Assembly: GCA_934129885.1 (NCBI GenBank)
Contig: CAKOWU010000004.1
Coordinates: 1-64,000, forward strand
Length of the DNA stretch: 64,000 nucleotides
Direction of reading: 5' to 3'
From: an uncultured Bacilli bacterium
GTDB taxonomy: Bacteria; Bacillota_I; Bacilli_A; RF39; UBA660
The notes beneath the pieces were generated by a model. It saw only the letters and a list, made by a program, of their open reading frames with translations, made no database searches and was not told the origin of the DNA. Below are positions 8,993 to 18,081 of the stretch, piece after piece. Each line of letters begins with the position of its first letter. Position 1 is the stretch's first letter. The position numbers and the translations under genes were made by a program.

Positions 8993-10042
8993 ATGTTTGG
9001 TGGATTAGAAATGGATCAACTTGCAAAAATAAAAGTAATAGGAATAGGTGGCGGCGGCTGTAATGCCGTTAATAGAATGATCGAATCAGGGGTACAAGCA
9101 GTAGAATTTATTGTCGCAAATACTGATTCACAAGTTCTTAATAATTCTCTAGCGGAGAATAAAATTCAAATAGGTGAAGAATTAACTAATGGTCTTGGGG
9201 CCGGAGCAAACCCTGAAGTGGGTAAAGAGGCTGCCCTAGAATCTAAAGATGTAATCGAAGAGTCTTTAAAAGGTTCTGATATGGTATTTGTTACCTGTGG
9301 TATGGGTGGTGGTACCGGTACTGGTGCCGCTCCCGTAGTTGCGGATATTGCTCAAAATTTAGGTGCTTTAACTGTTGGAATCGTTACAAAGCCTTTCTCT
9401 TTTGAAGGTAAGAAACGTATGGAACAAGCCCTTAATGGCATTAAAGAATTAAAAAAACACGTAGATACTTTAATTATCGTACCTAACGATAGATTAAGGG
9501 AGATTATTGATAAGTCTACACCGCTTATTGACTCTTTTAAAGAAGTTGATAATGTACTTAGACGCGGTGTTCAATCTATATCTGATTTAATCGCAGTCGC
9601 AGGGCTTATTAACCTAGATTTTGCGGACGTAAAAGCCGTTATGGAAAAACGTGGTAACGCACTTATAGGTATTGGTGCTGGTGTAGGAGAAGACAGAGCT
9701 GTTGAAGCTGCTAATCAAGCAGTATTAAGTCCTCTTTTAGAAACTAGTATCGATGGTGCAACAGACGCCATTATAAACGTTACAGGTGGACCTAATCTAA
9801 CTTTATTTGAAGTTGAAGAGGCGGTAGAAACTATCAGAAAATCAGCGAATACTGATATAAATACAATATTTGGTGCCGTTATTAACGAAAACTTTACCGA
9901 TGAAATTATTGTGACCGTTATTGCTACCGGTTTTGATGATGAGGATAATACACGTGATGAGGACGTTGATGACTTATTACTTGATGATACAGATGACGAT
10001 AGTGCAGTTATCCCAGCCTTTTTAAGAAAAAGAAACTTTTAA
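8993..10042 (+). CDS. ftsZ: Cell division protein FtsZ
   Basis: Tubulin-like GTPase forming the Z ring. It shows the N-terminal [13 protein letters not shown] loop (about residues 17-29), the GTP signature [13 protein letters not shown] (about 102-114) and NDRLREI of the T7 region. A short acidic linker leads to the C-terminal peptide [12 protein letters not shown], which binds FtsA. Length 349 residues, slightly short because the linker is short. The first ATG (8993) has an AGGAGG site nearby; an in-frame ATG at 9011 is a possible alternative. It is in an operon with ftsA. Confidence 0.97.
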   Translation: MFGGLEMDQLAKIKVIGIGGGGCNAVNRMIESGVQAVEFIVANTDSQVLNNSLAENKIQIGEELTNGLGAGANPEVGKEAALESKDVIEESLKGSDMVFVTCGMGGGTGTGAAPVVADIAQNLGALTVGIVTKPFSFEGKKRMEQALNGIKELKKHVDTLIIVPNDRLREIIDKSTPLIDSFKEVDNVLRRGVQSISDLIAVAGLINLDFADVKAVMEKRGNALIGIGAGVGEDRAVEAANQAVLSPLLETSIDGATDAIINVTGGPNLTLFEVEEAVETIRKSANTDINTIFGAVINENFTDEIIVTVIATGFDDEDNTRDEDVDDLLLDDTDDDSAVIPAFLRKRNF

Positions 10043-10048
10043 TCCTAA

Positions 10049-10085
10049 CTCATAGAGCATTGCTTTATGAGCTTTTAGTTTTTTC
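10049..10085 (+). terminator. Terminator after ftsZ
   Basis: Stem CTCATAGAGC (10049-10058) with GCTTTATGAG (10062-10071), loop ATT, followed by CTTTTAGTTTTTT. Confidence 0.7.
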
Positions 10086-10124
10086 ACTTGGAATTATAGA
10101 GCCTTAAAAAATCATTCAAAACAA

Positions 10125-10152
10125 TTGACATTAGCCCCAAATCCTATAAAAT
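10125..10152 (+). promoter_or_regulatory. Promoter upstream of a small hypothetical gene
   Basis: TTGACA (10125-10130), 16-bp spacer, TAAAAT (10147-10152). Confidence 0.55.
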
Positions 10153-10240
10153 AGAATATGTAAGTGAGCTTTATTTACGTACGAATTAAAAAACATATGA
10201 AATAAAAGGAAACATTCAGTTAGATAGCACTCCAACTGAG

Positions 10241-10546
10241 GTGTTAGATATTTACATTCGTATAGAGGAATCTGAAAAAATTTCACCCCATCACCGGCTT
10301 AATTCCATTATATTATTACTTAGTCACGGTCACTTGCTTAGTGACATCCAGGCAGATGATAAAATTATACATTCAGTAAGAATAGGAGATGCAGACGATA
10401 TTATCGTTAACCTTACCCCAGCCAATTTCATATTCTATAATCCTGAACGTTCAGATATCATGGATAGCGACATCAACAAAACTAGAGGTGCAAAAAGTTA
10501 TGAGGCTCTAATGAAAACTGTATCATATTGCCTTCATAAACAGTAA
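10241..10546 (+). CDS. Hypothetical protein, about 101 residues
   Basis: Not recognised. The reading frame is open from 10190, but the only standard start is GTG at 10241, which lacks a convincing ribosome site. An AAAGGA site at 10205-10210 precedes codons that are not standard starts. An ATG at 10197 in another frame stops after two codons, which hints at a damaged start. The product is soluble, with acidic and His-containing stretches (EESEKISPHHRLNS, DADDIIVNLTP) and no membrane segment. It has its own promoter at 10125 and a terminator at 10617. It could be a real orphan or a decayed gene. Confidence 0.4.
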   Translation: MLDIYIRIEESEKISPHHRLNSIILLLSHGHLLSDIQADDKIIHSVRIGDADDIIVNLTPANFIFYNPERSDIMDSDINKTRGAKSYEALMKTVSYCLHKQ

Positions 10547-10810
10547 ACTACTCAAAAAGACTATTCAAAAGCCCTGATAAAAGACATTCAAAATAATCAG
10601 TAGTAATTTTTATGTGAAAAGCCATGTACCCATATCGTGGTTTTTTCATGCAAAACTTTCATCTGCACCTATACAAAAATATATACAGGCTGCTTAAGTA
10701 TTTATCCGCTAGACGCAAATAGCCATATATTCATAAAAATATCTGTTTTTATGTAGTAAGCAAAACCCTAAAAAGGTCCTATCAAGCAGAAATCATAAAC
10801 ATTTTTGTTC
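10547..10810. other. Intergenic region upstream of rbgA
   Basis: Apart from the hairpin at 10617-10646 I see no gene, repeat or RNA structure here. Confidence 0.4.
10617..10646 (+). terminator. Terminator after the hypothetical gene
   Basis: AAAAGCCATG (10617-10626) pairs with CGTGGTTTTT (10636-10645, wobbles included), 9-base loop, T run. Confidence 0.6.
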
Positions 10811-10840
10811 TTGACTATAACCGCATTGTCGTGTTATAGT
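10811..10840 (+). promoter_or_regulatory. Promoter of rbgA-mrnC-rlmB-sigH
   Basis: TTGACT (10811-10816), 18-bp spacer, TATAGT (10835-10840) with an extended -10 TG. It leaves an ~80-base leader before rbgA. Confidence 0.65.
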
Positions 10841-10924
10841 TGATTTGAATAAATATCAAAGAAAGAAAAAAACGCAAATTAAATAAAAAATAGTTAAAAT
10901 TCAAAACCAAAGGAAGTGAATGCA

Positions 10925-11806
10925 ATGAACGAAAATCAAAGTAAATCATCTCATAAAATAAACATCAACCATTATCCAGGCCATATGGCAAAAACGAAAA
11001 GATTGATTAAAGAAAATTTACCACTAATAGATATTGTTTACGAAATAGTGGACTCAAGGATTCCTTATTCATCAAAAATAACAGATATAGACGAGTATAT
11101 TAAAAACAAACCCAAAATAATTGTTTTTACCAAAGATGATTTGTGTGATAAAATAGAAACAGAAAAATGGAAAGAATATTACCAAAGAGAGGGTAATAAA
11201 GTAATATCTATGAATCTAGAAGGTAATGCCAATGTTAAACCATTGATAACGCTTACTGAAAAAGTCATGGAAGAAGAAAATAAAAAAAGAATAGAAAAAG
11301 GTTTACTAAAAAGAAAAGCAAGAGTCCTAGTAGTAGGAGTTCCAAATGTTGGTAAAAGTACTTTAATAAATCGCCTTTCTGGTAAAAAAGTAGTGAATAC
11401 GGGAAACAAACCAGGAATAACCAAAAATATCAGTTGGATACGCGTAAATGATAAAATAGAACTTCTAGATACTCCAGGAATACTTTGGCCAAAACTAACA
11501 GATTCCGCCCTTAATCTAGCGGCCCTCACAGCCATCAAAGAAGAAGTTCTTCCTTTATATGATGTCACAGAATATATACTTCGTACTTTAGAAAAATATT
11601 ATCCGAATATCCTAAAGGAAAGATATAATTTAGATACCCTTCATGATGATATTATTGAAGATTTAGAAGAAATTGGTAAAAAAAGAGGCTGCTTAATAAG
11701 TGGTGGTGAAGTAGATTACGATAAAGTAATAAACGTCATCATGAATGACATAAAATTAGGATACGTTAAAGGGATAACATTTGATAGATATGACGAACAT
11801 AACTAA
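10925..11806 (+). CDS. rbgA: Ribosome biogenesis GTPase RbgA (YlqF)
   Basis: Circularly permuted GTPase needed for late assembly of the 50S subunit. It begins INHYPGHMAKTKR, an RbgA hallmark. G4 (FTKDDL) precedes G1 (GVPNVGKST, ~residue 137), then G3 (LDTPGILWPK), confirming the permutation. The C-terminal ANTAR-like region is present. I chose the ATG at 10925 with AAAGGAAG upstream; an in-frame GTG at 10916 would add three residues. Its 3' end overlaps mrnC by 17 bp, so the two are translationally coupled. Confidence 0.92.
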   Translation: MNENQSKSSHKININHYPGHMAKTKRLIKENLPLIDIVYEIVDSRIPYSSKITDIDEYIKNKPKIIVFTKDDLCDKIETEKWKEYYQREGNKVISMNLEGNANVKPLITLTEKVMEEENKKRIEKGLLKRKARVLVVGVPNVGKSTLINRLSGKKVVNTGNKPGITKNISWIRVNDKIELLDTPGILWPKLTDSALNLAALTAIKEEVLPLYDVTEYILRTLEKYYPNILKERYNLDTLHDDIIEDLEEIGKKRGCLISGGEVDYDKVINVIMNDIKLGYVKGITFDRYDEHN

Positions 11807-12158
11807 CTCACTAACACTTGCGTACCTAGGCGATGCCGTATACGAAGTATATATTAGAAAGTATTTAATAAATAAAGGAATAATAAAAGTAAATGAACTT
11901 CAAAAAAACGCCGTAAAATATGTAAGTGCTAAAGCTCAAAGTGATATTTTAGAAAAACTAATCAGCAAAGGTGTTCTAACCGAGCATGAGCAAAACATCG
12001 TAAAAAGAGCACGTAACCATAAAAGTCATTCATCAAAAAGCACTGACATCATAACATATAAACGTTCAACCGGATTTGAGGCTTTAATTGGCTACTTAGA
12101 AATAAATAACAAACAAAGACTAGAAGAAATAATAAACTTTGTAATAGGAGATGAATAA
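11790..12158 (+). CDS. mrnC: Mini-ribonuclease 3 (Mini-III)
   Basis: RNase III-like endonuclease without a double-stranded-RNA-binding domain; in B. subtilis it trims 23S rRNA ends. The catalytic signature LAYLGDAVYEVYIR lies at the N-terminus and TGFEALIGYLEI (second acidic site) near residue 95. At ~122 residues it has the expected size. The ATG at 11790 overlaps rbgA; an upstream TTG at 11781 has better spacing from an AAAGGG site and is a real alternative. The stop overlaps the rlmB ATG (TAATG). The order mrnC-rlmB-sigH matches B. subtilis. Confidence 0.93.
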   Translation: MTNITNSLTLAYLGDAVYEVYIRKYLINKGIIKVNELQKNAVKYVSAKAQSDILEKLISKGVLTEHEQNIVKRARNHKSHSSKSTDIITYKRSTGFEALIGYLEINNKQRLEEIINFVIGDE

Positions 12159-12847
12159 TGTATATATATGGAAAAAACGCTTCTAAAGAAGCATTACAAA
12201 AAGGAAAAGTAAAACAAGCCTTTTTATATAAAAAATTCAAAGAAAAAGAAATACAAACTTTATTAGAAAACAAAAACGTAAAAGTAACGTATTTAGATAA
12301 ATACGAATTAGATAAAAAGCAAAAAGGTAACCACCAAGGAATAATATTAGAAGTAGAAGACTATAAATATTATTCATTAGACGACGCTACCGAAAACACC
12401 ATAGTAATGCTTGATCATTTGGAAGATCCTCATAATTTTGGCGCAATAATTAGAACTTGTGAAGCCGCAGGAATTAAAAACATCATTATCCCTAAAGATA
12501 GAAGTGTCAAAGTTACAAGCACAGTTATCAAAGTAAGCGTGGGTGCTATAGAAAACGTTAAAATTATCATGGTAAATAATCTGGTGAACGCCCTAAAAAA
12601 ATTAAAAGATAGTGGTTACTGGGTTATCGGTACCGATATGGAAGGGGAGGACTATCGCCTTTTAGACTACACTGGTAAAAAGGTAATTGTTATCGGTAGT
12701 GAGGGCAGTGGCCTAAGTAGACTCACCGAAGAAAACTGTGATTTTATTGCGAGTATCCCTATGAACGGAACCGTAAATAGCCTCAACGCTTCAGTCGCCG
12801 CCGCTTTAGTAATTTATGAGTCTCAAAGAGGCAACTTAAATGCTTAA
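12158..12847 (+). CDS. rlmB: 23S rRNA (guanosine-2'-O)-methyltransferase RlmB
   Basis: SpoU/TrmH-family knotted methyltransferase that modifies G2251 (E. coli numbering) of 23S rRNA. An N-terminal substrate-binding domain starts YIYGKNASKEAL. The SpoU motifs are present: LDHLEDPHNFGAIIRT (motif 1, ~residue 86), IGSEGSGLSRL (motif 2) and PMNGTVNSLNASVAAAL (motif 3, cofactor-binding knot). Length 229 residues is usual. It starts on the last base of the mrnC stop and overlaps sigH by 8 bp. Confidence 0.95.
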   Translation: MYIYGKNASKEALQKGKVKQAFLYKKFKEKEIQTLLENKNVKVTYLDKYELDKKQKGNHQGIILEVEDYKYYSLDDATENTIVMLDHLEDPHNFGAIIRTCEAAGIKNIIIPKDRSVKVTSTVIKVSVGAIENVKIIMVNNLVNALKKLKDSGYWVIGTDMEGEDYRLLDYTGKKVIVIGSEGSGLSRLTEENCDFIASIPMNGTVNSLNASVAAALVIYESQRGNLNA

Positions 12848-13451
12848 AGACTTAAACGATTATGAATTATTAGAACTTGCCACCGAAAATGAAGAGGCCA
12901 AAGAACTACTTTATAATAAATATAAACCATTAGTCATTAAAGAAGCTCAAAAGATGTATAATAAAAACCCAAATTGTGGACTAGATATCAACGATTTCAT
13001 TCAAGAAGGAATGTATGGACTTTTGAAAGCCACAGAAAATTATAAAGAAAATAAAGGTAGTCTTTTCTATACGTATGCCAAAAAGTGTATCCTTTATTCA
13101 TTGCAAAATAGCGTAACCAAAGTACATAGGCAAAAAAATATACCTTTAAATAACGCCTTGTCATTAGAAAAAGGTGAAGAGACTCAAAACTATGCGATTT
13201 ATAGTGCTATAAAGGAAAACAGTGAAAGTCCAGAATGTGTCGTAACAGATTATTCAAACGTGAGGGAAATCTTATTTCGCTTAAATAATGAGCTTACCCC
13301 CTTAGAAGCACAAGTCTTCGAATTGAAACAAAGTGGCTTTGAAAATGACGAAATATCCATAATTTTAGGTATAAGGGTTAAACAAATCTATAACGCCATG
13401 CATAGAATAAAACTAAAATTAAAAGTGGTGAGAAAGAAAATAAAAGGATAA
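12840..13451 (+). CDS. sigH: Sigma-H-like RNA polymerase sigma factor
   Basis: 203-residue sigma-70 family factor with region 2 (YKPLVIKEAQKMY, DINDFIQEGMYGLLKATENY, YAKKCILYSLQN) and region 4 (LTPLEAQVFELKQSGFENDEISIILGIRVKQIYNAMHRIKLKLK). Its place directly after mrnC-rlmB is that of B. subtilis sigH (Spo0H), which controls early sporulation and competence genes; yacP is missing here. The window also holds competence and spore-coat-like genes that could be targets, but no promoter evidence ties them to it. Overlaps rlmB by 8 bp. Confidence 0.8.
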   Translation: MLKDLNDYELLELATENEEAKELLYNKYKPLVIKEAQKMYNKNPNCGLDINDFIQEGMYGLLKATENYKENKGSLFYTYAKKCILYSLQNSVTKVHRQKNIPLNNALSLEKGEETQNYAIYSAIKENSESPECVVTDYSNVREILFRLNNELTPLEAQVFELKQSGFENDEISIILGIRVKQIYNAMHRIKLKLKVVRKKIKG

Positions 13452-13472
13452 ATATCATCCTTTTATTTTTTT
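13437..13472. terminator. Bidirectional terminator between sigH and the FemAB-like gene
   Basis: AAAATAAAAGGA (13437-13448) and TCCTTTTATTTT (13458-13469) form a perfect 12-bp stem that serves both convergent genes. Confidence 0.8.
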
Positions 13473-14710
13473 ATCATATTATTAAAATTCGAAGTTCTTT
13501 GAAACATAAAATATTTAGGGCCATTAGTAACCAGTTCAAAGTCACCAGCATACTCAATTGCTTTTGCATTAAAACTAAGTTTAAATTCATTAAGGCCTTT
13601 ATAACGATTGCTTGATTTATTAATATTACTAATACCACCTAAATTAAATCTTTTGTAACCAAGACGCGAATACCTAGCCATTAATTTCCATAAAAGTAAA
13701 TGTTTCGCATTAAAATGTTTATAATTACTATCATATCCATCGATAAGCAAGTAAACTTCATCTTGCCATTTGATAACAAGTGCTGAAGACAAAATAATTC
13801 CATCAGGATTATCCTTTAAATATTTAGTTGCCAGCACAATTTGTTTTTTATAATCCTCAAATATTTCATCAACTTCCATTTTACGGCTAATTAACTTTTC
13901 GTTATCATTCTTATTTCCAATAAGTTGTAAATTTATCTCTTTCGCAAGCTTCTCATATTTGCTATATAAATTTTGTGAAACCTCTAAATATTGTGTAGTA
14001 TCAAGTTTGCTGTAATAAAAATCCACTAAATTATCCTTATCAAAAAACTTGTATAAAGTCCTAAAATACTTAAGCCCTCTAGGGTATTTGTTTTTCGTCT
14101 GCAGATATAAATACCCTAAATCATTTTCGTTTCCGTGATAAACCTTAATACCATCTCGCTCGGCTTTTCTAATCTTTGTACGAAAATTTTTCTTTATATT
14201 ACCAAAAAGATTTTCTGGTGTGTCATCAATGTCAATTACCGCTTCAAACCTTGGTTTTAAAGCCTCAAAATAATTATTATATCCTAAATGATAATAGCCT
14301 AACTTTTTAAGATGATTAAAAATCATCTCATAATTATTATTCGTACCTATTAACTTAAAGTCCGCATTGTATATTTTTTTAATAAATAAGGGACTAATTT
14401 TAATCGCCACAATATCTTTCTTGCCAAAAAACTGTTTCACTAACTTAGTAAACGTCTCAAGTAAATTGTAATCATTATAATTAATTAAAAATCCCCTAGG
14501 TGCATACGCATATTTAAAGCCGTTAACTTTTTTTACCAAAATCGCACTCGCACCTATTATTTTATTTTCGTCTATAAGCCCCAAAAAGAAAGCGTCGTAA
14601 TCTTCCTCATTCATAGTAAAAGCATATTCATTACTTTGATACATAGAACTTGGCCTAAAATTACTAGTAAAACTCTTAAATTCTGCATTAGTTAGTTGTT
14701 TAAGTTCCAT
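13463..14710 (-). CDS. FemAB-family peptidoglycan interpeptide-bridge aminoacyltransferase
   Basis: 415 residues with the two-GNAT-like-domain architecture of FemX/MurM enzymes, which add amino acids from aminoacyl-tRNA to the lipid II stem peptide. Recognisable parts are SSMYQSNEYAF at the N-terminus, YAPRGFLINY, the NIKKNFRTKIRKAERDGIKV stretch typical of the family, a charged coiled-coil-like arm (about residues 245-290) and the final FNLGGISN and LNEFKLSF motifs. Strong AGGAGG ribosome site, and an extended -10 (TATAAT, 14732-14737 minus strand) upstream. It implies a cross-linked wall with an amino-acid bridge; the residue added cannot be told. Confidence 0.85.
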   Translation of the reverse strand: MELKQLTNAEFKSFTSNFRPSSMYQSNEYAFTMNEEDYDAFFLGLIDENKIIGASAILVKKVNGFKYAYAPRGFLINYNDYNLLETFTKLVKQFFGKKDIVAIKISPLFIKKIYNADFKLIGTNNNYEMIFNHLKKLGYYHLGYNNYFEALKPRFEAVIDIDDTPENLFGNIKKNFRTKIRKAERDGIKVYHGNENDLGYLYLQTKNKYPRGLKYFRTLYKFFDKDNLVDFYYSKLDTTQYLEVSQNLYSKYEKLAKEINLQLIGNKNDNEKLISRKMEVDEIFEDYKKQIVLATKYLKDNPDGIILSSALVIKWQDEVYLLIDGYDSNYKHFNAKHLLLWKLMARYSRLGYKRFNLGGISNINKSSNRYKGLNEFKLSFNAKAIEYAGDFELVTNGPKYFMFQRTSNFNNMIKK

Positions 14711-14811
14711 AAAGACCTCCTAACATGATAAATTATATCACAATTTGTCAACACTTGTCACAAGTATCATAAATAATTCTAAACAAAATATAATTAAACC
14801 AGGTGATAAAG

Positions 14812-15714
14812 ATGATAAAAGTTGGCATTCCAAGAAGTTTATTTTATTACTATGATGAAAAAATATGGCAAAACTTCTTAAGCTACTTAGACATACCATA
14901 TATAATAAGCCCAGTAAGCAATAACGAAATTCAAAAAAACGGTATAAACATCGCTGGCGACGAAATGTGCCTCGCCTTAAAAAATTATCTAGGTCATATA
15001 GATTACTTAAAAGATAAATGTGATTACATACTAATACCTAGAATTGATAACTACAAAATAAATAACCAAACATGCACAAACTTTCTCGCTGCTTATGACA
15101 TCGTAAATAATCTGTATAACATAAAAATCTTAAATTATAACATCGACATTCAAAATCATGAAACTTTAAAAAAAGGCTTAATCAAAATAGGCAAAGAATT
15201 AGGGTTTACCAAAAAAGATGCCCTATATGCCTATTATTATTCTGCCAAGGAATACAAAAAATATCAAAAAAAACTTATTAAAGAAACAAACCAAAGTCTA
15301 AATGCAAATAAAACCAAAATACTTATCGTCTCTCATCCATATATCATATATGACGAGCTAATAGGTAAGGACATCATAAAATACCTAAAAAAAGAAGATA
15401 TAGAAATAATATACTCGGATGAATTTGATAAACAAAAAGCCTTGAAAGCCAGTAAAACATTAGTTAAAGATCTATATTTTCTGCACGCTAAAGAAAACAT
15501 CGGAGCTATTAATCTAGTCAAAGATCAAATAGACGGTATAATATTCTTGTCTGCTTTTCCGTGTGCCATAGACTCCCTTGCAAATGAACTCGTCATGCGT
15601 AAAATAAAAATTCCCTATATCAATATATTAATAGATGACACTTCCGCCTTTGCGGGATTAGAAACCAGACTAGAAAGTTTCACCGACATGTTAAAGGAGA
15701 AAAAACATGGATAA
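14812..15714 (+). CDS. Acyl-CoA dehydratase (HgdB/DUF2229-like) component 1
   Basis: 300 residues starting IKVGIPRSLFYYYDE, the entry motif of DUF2229/2-hydroxyacyl-CoA-dehydratase-like proteins. Conserved Cys in GDEMCLALK, NNQTCTNF and SAFPCAID could ligate an Fe-S cluster. In many Firmicutes this module is fused to an ATPase activase in one long protein; here it is the first of three overlapping genes. ATG 14812 has AGGTG seven bases upstream. It overlaps the next gene by 8 bp. It is oxygen-sensitive chemistry if active, so the host is likely anaerobic. The substrate is unknown. Confidence 0.75.
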   Translation: MIKVGIPRSLFYYYDEKIWQNFLSYLDIPYIISPVSNNEIQKNGINIAGDEMCLALKNYLGHIDYLKDKCDYILIPRIDNYKINNQTCTNFLAAYDIVNNLYNIKILNYNIDIQNHETLKKGLIKIGKELGFTKKDALYAYYYSAKEYKKYQKKLIKETNQSLNANKTKILIVSHPYIIYDELIGKDIIKYLKKEDIEIIYSDEFDKQKALKASKTLVKDLYFLHAKENIGAINLVKDQIDGIIFLSAFPCAIDSLANELVMRKIKIPYINILIDDTSAFAGLETRLESFTDMLKEKKHG

Positions 15715-16765
15715 AATATCATACCCTTTAATGGGCGACTATAGTGTGCCCACTAAATACCTGCTTACCCATATATTAAACATTGAAGTCATAACCCCGC
15801 CGCCAATCACCAGTAAAACAATTGCCCTGGGATCAAAATATAGCCCCGATATAATCTGCACACCCTTTAAATACACCTTAGGCACTATGTTAGAATCCAT
15901 AGAAAAAGGCGCAAATATACTAATCCAACTAGGCGGCGGCTGTAGATACGGATACTACGCCTATCTTCAAGAACAAATATTAAAAGATCTAAACAAAGAC
16001 GTAAAAATAATAAACCTAGTCACAAAAGGTAAACTAGATGCCATAAAAATATATAAAGAACTAAAAAAAATATCCAAAATAAACATTTTCAAAACCCTTT
16101 ACCACTCATTCATAACCATAAAAATGGTTAAATATATGGACCAAATAGATGCTTATATAAGAGAAAATATCGGTTTCGAACAAAAAAAGGGTTCCTTTGA
16201 ACTTTTAAAATATAAAATGCTAAAAGACTTCAGCACCACCACATCATATAAAGACCTAAAAAGAAAATATAAATACTATAACAACAAAATTAAAAGTGTT
16301 CAAGTTCGTAAACCAGAAAATAGACTAAAAGTAGGGATAATAGGAGAACTATATACCGTTATGGAACCATATGCTAACTATGACCTAGAAAAATCCCTCG
16401 CCAACCATAACATCGAAATAAAAAGATTTACAAATGCCCATTACCTGTTAATAGAGAAAAAAAGAGAAGTAAAACACTATTTAAAATACACCAAAGAATA
16501 TATCAAATATAAAATGGGTGCCGATGCCGCCGATAACATCTGTAGAACTAAGTACCTTTGTGAACAGGGCTACGATGGAATAATTCATATTAAATCATCC
16601 TTCTGCACTCCAGAAATTGGTGCCATGCCCATTATCAGCAAAATCGCCGATCAATATAACGTCCCCGTACTTTTCCTAACTCTCGATATCCATAATGGCG
16701 AAGAAGGTATCAAAACTCGATTAGAAGCATTTTACGATATGCTAGAAATGAGGAAAACAAAATGA
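15707..16765 (+). CDS. Acyl-CoA dehydratase (HgdB/DUF2229-like) component 2
   Basis: 352 residues, related in style to the preceding gene. Candidate cluster ligands lie in DIICTPFKYTLG, LGGGCRYGYYAYLQ and SSFCTPEIGAMP; the second half (GIIGELYTVMEPYANYDLEK) is typical of the family's C-terminal domain. AAGGAG ribosome site 6-7 bases before the ATG. It overlaps both neighbours, so the three genes form one tight operon. The two HgdB-like subunits plus an activase resemble double-cubane-cluster reductases or dehydratases. Which reaction occurs is open. Confidence 0.75.
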   Translation: MDKISYPLMGDYSVPTKYLLTHILNIEVITPPPITSKTIALGSKYSPDIICTPFKYTLGTMLESIEKGANILIQLGGGCRYGYYAYLQEQILKDLNKDVKIINLVTKGKLDAIKIYKELKKISKINIFKTLYHSFITIKMVKYMDQIDAYIRENIGFEQKKGSFELLKYKMLKDFSTTTSYKDLKRKYKYYNNKIKSVQVRKPENRLKVGIIGELYTVMEPYANYDLEKSLANHNIEIKRFTNAHYLLIEKKREVKHYLKYTKEYIKYKMGADAADNICRTKYLCEQGYDGIIHIKSSFCTPEIGAMPIISKIADQYNVPVLFLTLDIHNGEEGIKTRLEAFYDMLEMRKTK

Positions 16766-17697
16766 AAAATACATATCTAGGAGTAGATATAGGATCAATA
16801 TCCACCAAAGGCGTCATTATCGACGAAGATAATAACATCATCACATCCGCCTACATATGGACCGAGGGTAATCCTGCTGCAGCCGTTAGAAAACTAATAA
16901 AAATGCTTAAAAAGAAATTACCTAAAGACTGCCATGTCAGAGGAATTGGTACCACCGGCAGCGCTAGAAAACTAATTGGCCTGCTTTTAGGAGCCAACAT
17001 TGTCAAAAATGAAATAACAGCCCACGCCATAGGCACTTTAACATTTTACCCAAACGTTAGAACAATATTAGAAATAGGAGGGCAAGACTCCAAAATAATA
17101 CTGTTAAAAAACGGCATCATAACAAATTATGCCATGAACACCTTATGTGCCGCCGGAACAGGGGCCTTTCTTTCAAGTCAGGCTAAACGTCTCGGTATGG
17201 ACGTCAAAGAATTTAGTAAATACGCCTTAAAATCTAATAACCCTGTCAAAATTGCCGCTAGATGTACCGTCTTCGCTGAGTCTGACCTAGTCCATAAAGC
17301 CCAAGTGGGTTATCCAAAAGAAGACATCATTGCTGGACTATGTAAAAGCGTCGTTTTAAATTATCTAAACAATGTCGGCAAAGGAAAAAAAATAGAAGGC
17401 CCTATAATATTCCAAGGCGGCGTATCCAAAAATGCCGGTGTCGTCAAATACTTCGAAGAAATTTTGGGTGAGCCTATAATCGTTGATGAAAACAGCCATC
17501 TCATGGGTGCCATCGGTATCGCCGTCCTCGCAAGAAAAAATAAAATTGGAAAAACCTATAACCTCGAGCTTGACAAAGTGTCATTCGAAACCAAAGCCTG
17601 CGAATGCGATAAATGTCCAAACAATTGCGAAATCTTAAGCATTTATAGAAATAAAAAACAAATAGACTCTTGGGGCAGTAAATGCGGTCGTTATTAA
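16762..17697 (+). CDS. BadF/BcrA-type ATPase, acyl-CoA dehydratase activase
   Basis: 311-residue ASKHA-fold ATPase of the HgdC family, which injects electrons into its partner using ATP. Phosphate loops GVDIGSISTKGVI (residue 7) and EIGGQDSKII (~104) are clear. The two Cys that bridge a [4Fe-4S] cluster across the homodimer are at about 129 (NTLCAAGTG) and 168 (AARCTVFAESD). A Cys-rich tail (CECDKCPNNC, then SKCGRY) resembles the inter-module linker of fused DUF2229 activases, suggesting this operon is a split version. Overlaps the previous gene by 4 bp. Confidence 0.88.
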   Translation: MKNTYLGVDIGSISTKGVIIDEDNNIITSAYIWTEGNPAAAVRKLIKMLKKKLPKDCHVRGIGTTGSARKLIGLLLGANIVKNEITAHAIGTLTFYPNVRTILEIGGQDSKIILLKNGIITNYAMNTLCAAGTGAFLSSQAKRLGMDVKEFSKYALKSNNPVKIAARCTVFAESDLVHKAQVGYPKEDIIAGLCKSVVLNYLNNVGKGKKIEGPIIFQGGVSKNAGVVKYFEEILGEPIIVDENSHLMGAIGIAVLARKNKIGKTYNLELDKVSFETKACECDKCPNNCEILSIYRNKKQIDSWGSKCGRY

Positions 17698-17723
17698 ACA
17701 AGACAAAATTCTTGTTTTTTTCT
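17697..17723 (+). terminator. Terminator after the activase operon
   Basis: AACAAGA (17697-17703) pairs with TCTTGTT (17710-17716) and is followed by a T run. Confidence 0.75.
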
Positions 17724-17919
17724 TTGCCCACACAACCACAAAAGTAAAGGTATAAGCCAAAGTACTTCAAAACAAAATAGTAAAACTATATATTAAGGCC
17801 TAAAGATATAACGTTTCCAAAATAAAAAGTCAATATCTATTAAATTGTAGTGCCACTTAAATGTTATACTTAACTTGCCAGTGAGGAATTATCTAAAAAG
17901 TAAAGGAGGATTACCATAA

Positions 17920-18081
17920 ATGAATAAATTAGAAAAGATACAACAAGAAATCGCAGAACTGAGTCAATATAGACAAATACTAATCGCGCTAAAAGATATA
18001 GAAAACGTTAAAGAAAAAACTAAAGAAGAAAAACCAAAAGTAAAAAAATTATCTTTAAAGGAAGAGAAACGTGAATATTGA
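17920..18081 (+). CDS. Small coiled-coil protein, 53 residues, first gene of an AAA-ClpP-like operon
   Basis: A short ORF with an excellent AAAGGAGG ribosome site (17902-17909). The product MNKLEKIQQEIAELSQYRQ... is highly charged, Lys/Glu-rich and predicted helical. It ends in TGA and overlaps the next gene's GTG by 11 bp, a strong sign of coupling. Its start resembles the N-terminal helix of the AAA protein that follows (EELIKKIDKRIAELEAKEK), so it may be a partner or adaptor. No known family recognised. Confidence 0.65.
   Translation: MNKLEKIQQEIAELSQYRQILIALKDIENVKEKTKEEKPKVKKLSLKEEKREY

Noticed and set aside
17860..17895. A further relative of the 41-bp element before the small coiled-coil gene
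   Set aside because: Only CAGTGAGG and a TATACT-like word are shared; too little to call.
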